NCBI GenBank assembly: GCA_022866015.1
Contig: JALHTX010000148.1
Span: 1 to 6,705 of the forward strand
Length of the DNA stretch: 6,705 nt
Origin: Thermoplasmatota archaeon
Lineage (GTDB): Archaea; Thermoplasmatota; E2; DHVEG-1
Direction of reading: 5' to 3'
Shown: in pieces, positions 1-5,285 of the stretch
Layout of the letters: each line of letters opens with the position of its first letter
How positions within the stretch are numbered: the stretch's first letter is position 1
The notes under the pieces: model-generated
Database searches by the model: none
The model's input: only the letters and a program-made list of their open reading frames with translations
Told to the model about the DNA's origin: nothing
Translations under genes and position numbers: made by a program

Positions 1-1717
1 CTTGAGTTTTTTCATCAAGTTCTTTTCTAATGTTTATTATGTTTTCATCTATTGTAAATGCTTTTTCTTTTAGGTTTTCGTAGTCATTTGTTTTTTTCTC
101 TAGTTCCTGTTTTTTATTAGAAAGTCCGCATCTTAAAGTCTCAATAGTTTGTTCTTTTTCTAAAAGAATGTTTTTATTTTTTTCAAGATCACTGATACTT
201 GTATCAAAATCTTCTTTTAAACTTCCTATTGTTTTGTTTTTCTCATCTATTGATATTTTTAAATCTTCTAACTCATTGTTTTTTTCTTCAATTTCTTCTT
301 TCTTTTCATCAAGTATTTTAACTATTTCCTTTATTTTTTCTTCTTGTTGTTTAACTATTTTTTCTTTTGATATAAGTTCTCCTTCTATTTCAAAAAAATC
401 TTGTTTTTCTCTTTGAATATTTTTTTGTATATTTTCATCTGCTTCTTTAAGATCTATATCAAATTCTTCTTCAAAATACTCGACATCGTATTCTTCGACT
501 AATGGTTTGTTAGGATCAATTTCTTTAAATCTATTTTGGATTTCAAAAATTATGTTTTTTACTTTTTTCTTATCGATATATTTAATTTTTTTAAGATCTT
601 TTGTTGTTACATATTTTAAAGAATCAATAGATGTATATCCATTGTTGTATAGTAATATAGCTGTTTCTTTATCTATACTTTTAATTTCATTAAAAATTTT
701 AATTTTTTCTTCATCAGAGATTTTGTATTCGTCTATTTCTCGAAATTTTTCTTCTATTATTTCACCTTGTGTTATCTCTCTAGTTTCTATATATTTGTAA
801 CCAAAAATTTTATCTTTTTTTTTATCTATTTCTTCTTTTATTTGTTTTGCTTTTCTTTTTTTAATTCCCGTTATTTTTACAAAATCTTCAACTGATAATA
901 AACTCAATGCATCTATAGATATAAAACCATGATCATATAGTATTTCTGCTGTTTCTTCATCTATGCTTTCAATATCTTTAAATGCCACTTTATTTTTTCC
1001 TAACCCTAATTCAACAAACTTTTCTATTTTGCTTTTTTTAGACTCGATAGTTTCTTCTTTAATAGTTGGTTCAACAGAAATTATTTCATTGTTTTCAGGT
1101 TCAATAAAAGACTTTTTAGATACTTCTTTTTTCAACTCAATATCATCTTTAAGTTCTTCTGATTTTTCAACAGGAATAAAATACGGGATTGATTCTTCTT
1201 CGACAGTATTTTGTTTTTTTGATTCAGTGGATTCTTTTTTAATAACTTGTTCTTCTTTTTCTTCTAAAGCTTCCCATTCGGTTATAACTTCTTTTTTTAA
1301 GCTTTTATGTTTTTTAGTTGTTTTTGGTTTGACTTCTATAAATTCAGGATGTCTGATCTCAACTTTTTTAATTTCTATTAAATCATCATCAATTTTTTTT
1401 CCTTCGCTTACTTCTTTAAATATTAGTTCAGGTTCTCTTTGTATCGATTTTTCTTCAAAAATTATCTTAGGCGAAGGTTTAACTACTTGTTTTTTTGTAT
1501 GAATTATAATGTTTGGTTTTAAAGAATATTCTTCTGTTTGAGAGGTTTCAACTATTTTTTTAATAACTGTTTTGCTATTAGATGATCTCTCAAGTCTTTT
1601 TTTCAAGGTAAGTAAATATTTTTCATCTTCTGGATTTAATTTTTTCATTGATTTCTCGTCAAGTAATATTCGTAATTTTTCTATCCCATTTTTTTTGGAG
1701 TTTTTTCCAGATGACAT
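1..1717 (-). CDS. Tandem HhH-like, long coiled-coil protein (3' end off the window)
   Basis: An uninterrupted minus-strand frame of 572 codons runs from ATG 1717-1715 to the left edge; the stop and C-terminus lie outside. An SD-like AGGGG (1730-1726) sits 8 nt before the ATG. Residues 1-50 look helical and basic. Residues about 53-230 are a Lys/Glu/Ser-rich, probably disordered linker with a single Trp (about 148). Residues 248-297 and 344-393 are two similar 50-residue segments resembling tandem helix-hairpin-helix (HHH_5-like) modules, found in proteins that bind DNA or mediate protein contacts. From about residue 430 to the edge the sequence is a heptad-like, highly charged coiled coil. 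There is no signal peptide or membrane segment, so it is probably cytoplasmic. It is divergent from pyrB. Inference: a nucleic-acid- or chromatin-associated structural protein. The specific function is unknown and the family is not recognised. The reading frame is certain; the role is not. Confidence 0.85.
   Translation of the reverse strand, partial: MSSGKNSKKNGIEKLRILLDEKSMKKLNPEDEKYLLTLKKRLERSSNSKTVIKKIVETSQTEEYSLKPNIIIHTKKQVVKPSPKIIFEEKSIQREPELIFKEVSEGKKIDDDLIEIKKVEIRHPEFIEVKPKTTKKHKSLKKEVITEWEALEEKEEQVIKKESTESKKQNTVEEESIPYFIPVEKSEELKDDIELKKEVSKKSFIEPENNEIISVEPTIKEETIESKKSKIEKFVELGLGKNKVAFKDIESIDEETAEILYDHGFISIDALSLLSVEDFVKITGIKKRKAKQIKEEIDKKKDKIFGYKYIETREITQGEIIEEKFREIDEYKISDEEKIKIFNEIKSIDKETAILLYNNGYTSIDSLKYVTTKDLKKIKYIDKKKVKNIIFEIQNRFKEIDPNKPLVEEYDVEYFEEEFDIDLKEADENIQKNIQREKQDFFEIEGELISKEKIVKQQEEKIKEIVKILDEKKEEIEEKNNELEDLKISIDEKNKTIGSLKEDFDTSISDLEKNKNILLEKEQTIETLRCGLSNKKQELEKKTNDYENLKEKAFTIDENIINIRKELDEKTQ
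2..430 (-). other. Predicted long coiled coil (continues off the window)
   Basis: Residues about 430-572 are dominated by Glu, Lys, Asp, Asn and Gln, with Ile/Leu/Val spaced roughly every three to four residues, no Pro, and few Gly. That is the signature of an extended coiled coil, likely for oligomerisation or as a spacer. Its full length is unknown because the window ends here. Confidence 0.7.
539..688 (-). other. HhH-like module 2 of the coiled-coil protein
   Basis: Residues 344-393 align without gaps to module 1 at an offset of 96 residues, with 24 of 50 positions identical by my count (for example SID, ETA, LY, G360, SID, the KK/K pattern and the final EI). The second hairpin reads IKYIDKKK, so the glycine kept in module 1 is replaced by Tyr380. 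It looks like an internal duplication whose DNA-contact hairpins have diverged. Confidence 0.6.
827..976 (-). other. HhH-like module 1 of the coiled-coil protein
   Basis: Residues 248-297. The pattern is helix (D-E-E-T-A-E-I-L-Y), G264, SIDAL, a second helix starting near S275-V-E-D, then I282-T-G-I and a basic KKRKAKQI helix ending at I297. This is the order of a two-hairpin HHH_5-type unit. The first hairpin reads SIDEETA where the classical form has GIG; only the second hairpin keeps a glycine (G284). Confidence 0.6.
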
Positions 1718-1781
1718 TTTTTAAACCCCTTAATTAAATAAGTCAATCTTATTTTTATACTTTTATTTGTTAGTTGTGAAC

Positions 1782-1793
1782 TATATATATTTA
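1782..1793 (-). promoter_or_regulatory. Candidate TATA box for the HhH/coiled-coil gene
   Basis: Read leftward the sequence is TAAATATATATA, which would direct a start near 1762 and a leader of about 45 nt that includes the AGGGG ribosome site at 1730-1726. A second option, TATAAAAA at 1759-1752, would start the transcript near 1730, immediately at that ribosome site. I cannot choose between them from sequence alone. Confidence 0.3.
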
Positions 1794-1795
1794 TC

Positions 1796-1829
1796 GACTG
1801 ATATATATTATCTAATTAGTATATGAGTC
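1796..1829. repeat. Imperfect inverted repeat in the divergent promoter
   Basis: Arms GACTGATATA (1796-1805) and TATATGAGTC (1820-1829) pair at nine of ten positions around a 14-nt centre that itself contains the palindrome CTAATTAG (1812-1819). It lies between the opposing TATA candidates, a fitting place for a regulator operator. In such A+T-rich DNA part of the symmetry is expected by chance; the GACT/AGTC ends are the informative part. Confidence 0.3.
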
Positions 1830-1837
1830 TTTATATA
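1830..1837 (+). promoter_or_regulatory. Candidate distal TATA box for pyrB
   Basis: TTTATATA matches the archaeal TATA consensus well and would place a start near 1860, giving a leader of about 60 nt without an SD motif before the pyrB ATG. It may be an alternative promoter or a chance match in A+T-rich DNA. Confidence 0.3.
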
Positions 1838-1893
1838 TTAATAAATTTTCCTTATTTTTGTTAATTTTTCAATTAAAAAGTTTATTAAGGCCG

Positions 1894-1901
1894 TTTTATA
1901 T
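1894..1901 (+). promoter_or_regulatory. Candidate proximal TATA box for pyrB
   Basis: TTTTATAT lies 20-27 nt before the pyrB ATG at 1921, close to the spacing archaeal TATA boxes keep from the transcription start (about 26 nt). With no Shine-Dalgarno motif before this ATG, it suggests a leaderless or nearly leaderless pyrBI transcript. The spacing is slightly short and the surroundings are A+T-rich, so the call is tentative. Confidence 0.4.
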
Positions 1902-1920
1902 CTCATTTTTTTTGATTAGA

Positions 1921-2853
1921 ATGGATTTCAAAGGAAAAGATATAATATCTATTAAGGATTTTTCAAAAATAGAAATTGATGATATACTTATTTATGCTGA
2001 AAAAATGTTGCCATATGCTAAAGGAGAAAAATATAAGGATATTCTAAGTGGAAAAGTATTATCTAGTCTCTTTTTTGAACCTAGTACTAGAACTAGATTA
2101 AGTTTTGAGTCGGCTATGAACCGCCTTGGTGGGAGAGTAATAGGTTTTGCTGATCCAAGTGGTACATCTCAGAAAAAAGGTGAAAGTCTTGCAGATACAA
2201 TTCGCATGGCTGATTCATTTAGTGATGCAATTGTAGTAAGGCATCCTCAGGAAGGAGCTGCTCGTCTTGCAGCAGAATTTGCAAATGGACCCGTGTTAAA
2301 TGCTGGTGATGGAGCGGGTCAGCATCCAACCCAATGTTTACTTGATTTATTTACGATTAAAACTGAGAAGAAAAAAATCGAGAAAAATAATATTATTCTT
2401 TTAGGAGATCTTAAGTATGGCCGTACTGTTCATTCTCTCGCCTATGCTCTTTCAATTTATGGTGTAGAGCTAACTTTTGTTTCTCCTACTAGTTTGAAGA
2501 TGCCTAAAGAGGTTATCAATGAATGTATGGAACTTGGTGTTGAGCCTACTCAGACATCTAGTCTAGAGAAAGCAATAAAAGATGCTGATGTTCTTTATGC
2601 TACGCGTATACAGAAGGAACGTTTCCCTGATGCTGAAGAATATAACAAGGTAGTAGGTTCTTATAGGATCAACAATGAACTTTTAAAAAATGCTAAAGAA
2701 AATCTAATTGTTATGCATCCTCTCCCACGTGTTTCAGAGATAGATTCTGAGGTCGATAGTACACCTCATGCTGTTTACTTTAAACAAGCATTTAATGGTG
2801 TCCCTATTAGAATGGCGCTTCTTTCACTTGTATTGGGGGAGAAAAAAATATGA
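1921..2853 (+). CDS. pyrB: Aspartate carbamoyltransferase, catalytic chain
   Basis: This enzyme condenses carbamoyl phosphate with L-aspartate to N-carbamoyl-aspartate, the committed cytoplasmic step of pyrimidine synthesis. From ATG 1921 it has 310 residues, the usual family length. Visible motifs are the carbamoyl-phosphate loop FFEPSTRTR (51-59), the 80s-loop lysines in SQKKGES (83-89), R107-H-P-Q-E-G, H135-P-T-Q138, the aspartate-domain R229-I-Q231, and HPLPR (266-270). All key residues known from the E. coli catalytic chain appear present. The frame is open back to a TTG at 1858, but the extra 21 hydrophobic residues do not belong to the family, whereas MDFKGKDIIS at ATG 1921 fits archaeal homologues. 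No SD precedes the ATG. The stop overlaps the pyrI start by ATGA, so the two chains are co-translated, as expected for a complex needing both. Confidence 0.97.
   Translation: MDFKGKDIISIKDFSKIEIDDILIYAEKMLPYAKGEKYKDILSGKVLSSLFFEPSTRTRLSFESAMNRLGGRVIGFADPSGTSQKKGESLADTIRMADSFSDAIVVRHPQEGAARLAAEFANGPVLNAGDGAGQHPTQCLLDLFTIKTEKKKIEKNNIILLGDLKYGRTVHSLAYALSIYGVELTFVSPTSLKMPKEVINECMELGVEPTQTSSLEKAIKDADVLYATRIQKERFPDAEEYNKVVGSYRINNELLKNAKENLIVMHPLPRVSEIDSEVDSTPHAVYFKQAFNGVPIRMALLSLVLGEKKI
2835..2841 (+). promoter_or_regulatory. Ribosome binding site of pyrI
   Basis: GGGGGAG lies inside the last codons of pyrB, 8 nt before the pyrI ATG at 2850. It fixes the pyrI start at the ATGA overlap and contrasts with the SD-less start of pyrB. 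Confidence 0.75.
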
Positions 2854-3338
2854 AGAAACAATTAAAAGTTCCAGGTTTTAAAAAGAAGGATTTAAAGATA
2901 CCAAGAATTAAAGATGGTACTGTTATCGACCATATTACTCCTGGTTATGCTGTAAAGGTTTTGCATATACTTGGTATCCCAAGAAGTAATAGTTCTTCTG
3001 TTGTTAGTGTCGCAATGAATGTTAATAGTAAAATGGGTAAAAAAGACATTGTTAAAGTTGAGAATCGTGAACTTAAGTCTAATGAAGTTGATAAAATTTC
3101 GCTTATATGTCCGAAAGCTACTATAAATATTATACGAGATTATGATGTTGTAAAGAAATTTAAGGTTAAACTACCAGATGAGATAATAGGTATTGTTTCT
3201 TGTTCTAATCCTACGTGTGTTTCTAATGCAAAAGAACCTGTTAAAACAAGATTTAAAGTCATAAATAAGGATCCACTAAGAATAAAGTGCTATTATTGCG
3301 AACGTGAACCAGAAGATATCGCTGATCGTATTATTTGA
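2850..3338 (+). CDS. pyrI: Aspartate carbamoyltransferase, regulatory chain
   Basis: This is the regulatory subunit of the ATCase holoenzyme; in known systems it binds nucleotide effectors (CTP/ATP) and links catalytic trimers through a zinc domain. The protein has 162 residues. The N-terminal allosteric domain shows GTVIDHI (23-29, with D27-H28 corresponding to the effector-contacting Asp/His of E. coli PyrI), then MGKKDIVKVEN (62-72). The C-terminal zinc domain has C118-x4-C123 and C147-x2-C150, with the same 29-residue spacing between first and third cysteines as E. coli (109/138). The first 20 residues, before the core, are Lys-rich and about eight residues longer than the E. coli N-terminus. 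It follows pyrB with a 4-nt overlap and a good SD. Its stop lies within the convergent 3' end of the HMG-CoA reductase gene. Confidence 0.96.
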   Translation: MKKQLKVPGFKKKDLKIPRIKDGTVIDHITPGYAVKVLHILGIPRSNSSSVVSVAMNVNSKMGKKDIVKVENRELKSNEVDKISLICPKATINIIRDYDVVKKFKVKLPDEIIGIVSCSNPTCVSNAKEPVKTRFKVINKDPLRIKCYYCEREPEDIADRII

Positions 3339-4590
3339 TTTCTTCTAATATTTCTTTTGCACGATCTAATTTTATTTTTCCTTCTTTTACAAGTTTTTCT
3401 GCTACAATATCAATTTGTTTACCAGAAGCCCCTGCCATAACTGCGATATTTTTTGCATGAAGGCTCATATGTCCTTTTTGTATCCCGACAGTAGATAGTG
3501 CGAATACTGCAGCAAAGTTTTGTGCAAGACCAAGAGCTGCGACTATTTCAGATAATTCCTTTGCTGTTTTTATCCCTAGTATTTTTTTACAGAGTTTTGC
3601 TTTAGGATTGATATTTCCTGCACCGCCAACTATTCCAATTGCAACAGGTAGTTCAATTTCACCGACTAAGTTTCCATTTTTATCTTTTTTATAACTTGTA
3701 AGAGAAGTATATTGTCCATTTCTTGCAGCATATGCATGAGCACCTGCTTCTATTGCACGAAAATCATTACCAGTTGCAATAATTAGTGAATCTATACCAT
3801 TCATTATTCCTTTGTTATGAGTAGCAGCACGATAGGGGTCTATAACTGCTAAAATATATGATTCCAAAAATGCATCTACAACTTTTTCCCCTCCCATTGT
3901 TCTTTTGTCAAAGACTGCTTTAGCTTTTACAATTCTTTTATCTGCAAGATTTGATAAGATTTTAAGACGAATTTTTCCACCGGTGAGTTCCTCAAGCATT
4001 GGGGCTAGCGCTTCGCACATAGTGTTTACTGCATTTGCACCCATTGCATCGCGTACATCCACTATTATATGTATAACAATCATTTTACCAATTGGGCTAT
4101 CAAGAATTCTAACTTCGAGATCTTTTGCACCTCCGCCAAAGTTTACAAGAACTTTATCCTGAGCATTTGCAAGATCCAAAAGTTGTTTTTTATGTTTTAG
4201 AATTTTTTGAGTAGCATCGGCTACATCATCAACTTTTAAAAGCTGTAGTTGACCAATCATAAGTGGTTCAGAACATTCTGTTTTAAAACCACCTTTAACA
4301 TCAGCTATTTTTGCAGCATTACTTGCAGCTGCAACCACGCTTGATTCTTCTGTAACCATTGGTATAAGATATTCTTTATCATTTATTATAAAATTAACAG
4401 CTATGCCGAGTGGTAGTTCAAAGGTTCCAAGTACGTTTTCTATCATTCTATCTGCTGTTTGAATGTCAAGACAGGATGAGAACAATTTAGTCTCTTCTTC
4501 AGATAAATCAGAAAAATTTGTTACAATTTCTATTCTTTTTTTAACTGGAAGTTTATAAAAACCAGATATTTTAGATGTTTTTTTAGACAT
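3331..4590 (-). CDS. mvaA: HMG-CoA reductase, class II (bacterial type)
   Basis: This enzyme reduces 3-hydroxy-3-methylglutaryl-CoA to mevalonate, the committed step of the isoprenoid pathway that feeds archaeal ether lipids. The protein has 419 residues from ATG 4590, typical of soluble class II enzymes, with no membrane anchor. The N-terminal SGFYKLPVKKR (9-19) is characteristic of class II. Further motifs are ENVLG (51-55), PMVTEE with the catalytic Glu (77-82), GGGAKD (152-157, the NAD(P)-selecting region), DAMGAN (181-186), K260-G-I-M-N-G, ATGND276, and GHMSLH378 with the catalytic His. The Glu/Lys/Asp/His set is complete. A GTG at 4623 would add 11 residues, but the GGAGG at 4605-4601 supports ATG 4590. 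It lies 64 nt behind the unknown gene and overlaps pyrI tail to tail. Class II forms are known in some archaea (Archaeoglobus, Thermoplasmatales). Cofactor preference cannot be read safely. Confidence 0.95.
   Translation of the reverse strand: MSKKTSKISGFYKLPVKKRIEIVTNFSDLSEEETKLFSSCLDIQTADRMIENVLGTFELPLGIAVNFIINDKEYLIPMVTEESSVVAAASNAAKIADVKGGFKTECSEPLMIGQLQLLKVDDVADATQKILKHKKQLLDLANAQDKVLVNFGGGAKDLEVRILDSPIGKMIVIHIIVDVRDAMGANAVNTMCEALAPMLEELTGGKIRLKILSNLADKRIVKAKAVFDKRTMGGEKVVDAFLESYILAVIDPYRAATHNKGIMNGIDSLIIATGNDFRAIEAGAHAYAARNGQYTSLTSYKKDKNGNLVGEIELPVAIGIVGGAGNINPKAKLCKKILGIKTAKELSEIVAALGLAQNFAAVFALSTVGIQKGHMSLHAKNIAVMAGASGKQIDIVAEKLVKEGKIKLDRAKEILEEIK
3369..3398 (+). terminator. Possible T-rich terminator of pyrBI
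   Basis: Downstream of the pyrI stop the plus strand is pyrimidine-rich with several T runs (for example 3375-3379 and 3394-3398), the kind of non-template oligo(T) at which archaeal RNA polymerase stops. It lies inside the opposing hmgA coding region, so the T runs may merely reflect lysine codons on the other strand. Confidence 0.25.
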
Positions 4591-4600
4591 TTTTATAGAT

Positions 4601-4605
4601 CCTCC
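4601..4605 (-). promoter_or_regulatory. Ribosome binding site deciding the HMG-CoA reductase start
   Basis: GGAGG on the minus strand lies 10 nt before ATG 4590. A start at the upstream GTG (4623) would put this motif inside the coding region and add a tail that is not part of the family, so ATG 4590 is preferred. Confidence 0.8.
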
Positions 4606-4636
4606 ATATTTAAGGGATTGCACAAAACAATTAAAT

Positions 4637-4646
4637 CTTTTTAAAA
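4637..4646 (-). promoter_or_regulatory. Weak TATA-like box before HMG-CoA reductase
   Basis: TTTTAAAAAG in the 64-nt gap after the unknown gene would place a transcription start near 4615 and a leader of about 25 nt containing the GGAGG site. The match is loose, so hmgA may instead depend on read-through from the upstream genes. Confidence 0.3.
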
Positions 4647-4654
4647 TTGTCCAT

Positions 4655-5275
4655 TTATTGCTCGCCTTTTGTCGAATTAAACTCTTCTTTTAAACCTATA
4701 TTTTCCTTTATATAATTCAAAAAAGTATGATATATTTCACTTTTTATTTTACCTTTAATTTCTATATCAACAGAATGCTCTTTTTCCATATGAATTTTTT
4801 TATTTTTAATTATTAGTTCAGCTTTTTCAACATCATCAAGAATTGCAATAATTTCAACACTTTGTGCATGAAAGATTTCTTCAGAAAAATCACTTAGATT
4901 TTCAATAGTTTTACGCAGATCAGAATTTTTATCAGGATGATCATATAATGTTTTATCATCAACAATTATTTTTTTAGCATTTTTAAATTTAGCTTTTGCA
5001 AGACCGCGAAGAATAAGTTCAGATGTCGAAAGAATTTCAAAATCTTCTTCAATCTTATTCAAACCAATTATTCTATAAAAAATACAAGTAGATTTAACTA
5101 TCCTTTTTTCAACTTCAAAATCAAATTTAATATGTAGATTAGTCAAGTATTTTTTTTCAAACTTATGTTTATCCTCTTTTTTGCTAGGATGACTTGCTTC
5201 AATCCAATCCATTACCTCTTTAGGTGAACCCATAACCCATGGCGGTTCTCTAAAACCACTGTTATAACGATTCAT
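4655..5275 (-). CDS. Unrecognised conserved-looking protein downstream of tgtA
   Basis: I do not recognise this 206-residue protein. The start at ATG 5275 is chosen because GGTG (5285-5282) lies 6 nt upstream and directly follows the tgtA stop; a GTG at 5299 would overlap tgtA by 14 nt. Visible parts are an N-terminal segment with aromatic, Pro and Gly residues (RYNSGFREPPWVMGSP, 3-18), a charged helix-like stretch (about 18-45), a mixed alpha/beta middle, and a C-terminal section with alternating hydrophobic strands (SVEIIAIL 139-146; SVDIEIKG 168-175) ending in an amphipathic helix and polar tail. There is no signal peptide, membrane segment, metal-binding Cys/His cluster or nucleotide-binding motif. 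It is 10 nt behind tgtA and almost certainly co-transcribed with it. A link to tRNA modification is only a guess from position. It is a real gene by frame length, SD and codon pattern. Confidence 0.85.
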   Translation of the reverse strand: MNRYNSGFREPPWVMGSPKEVMDWIEASHPSKKEDKHKFEKKYLTNLHIKFDFEVEKRIVKSTCIFYRIIGLNKIEEDFEILSTSELILRGLAKAKFKNAKKIIVDDKTLYDHPDKNSDLRKTIENLSDFSEEIFHAQSVEIIAILDDVEKAELIIKNKKIHMEKEHSVDIEIKGKIKSEIYHTFLNYIKENIGLKEEFNSTKGEQ

Positions 5276-5281
5276 ACAAGG

Positions 5282-5285
5282 CACC
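5282..5285 (-). promoter_or_regulatory. SD motif overlapping the tgtA stop region
   Basis: The minus strand reads TAAGGTG, so the tgtA stop codon runs straight into a GGTG core that sits 6 nt before ATG 5275. This favours re-initiation by ribosomes leaving tgtA and fixes the start of the downstream gene. Confidence 0.6.

Larger units (their letters stand above)
1718..1920. promoter_or_regulatory. Divergent intergenic promoter region
   Basis: These 203 bp separate the starts of the HhH/coiled-coil gene (leftward) and pyrB (rightward). The region is almost entirely A and T and holds several TATA-like stretches facing each way plus an imperfect inverted repeat, listed separately. I see no convincing small ORF or structured RNA here. 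The TTG-initiated extension of pyrB back to 1858 is not supported by family alignment. Confidence 0.7.

Noticed and set aside
168..1502. Several plus-strand frames rich in Phe, Ser, Ile and Leu that resemble small membrane proteins
   Set aside because: They are antisense shadows of the Lys/Glu-rich minus-strand gene: AAA and GAA codons read backwards give Phe and Ser. None has a convincing ribosome site or domain, while the minus strand is one uninterrupted frame.
1858..1920. TTG-initiated 21-residue extension of PyrB
   Set aside because: The extension is absent from the family, has no SD, and the protein from ATG 1921 already has the full family length and N-terminus.
3905..4162. Plus-strand frame opposite HMG-CoA reductase
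   Set aside because: It is antisense to the catalytic region of a certain gene, with no independent evidence.
4591..4623. GTG-initiated extension of HMG-CoA reductase
   Set aside because: The GGAGG ribosome site falls inside it and points to ATG 4590.
4631..4654. Seven-codon frame (MDNFKKI) directly after the unknown gene
   Set aside because: It is too short, has no SD and no sign of selection; the segment is better read as intergenic promoter or leader sequence.
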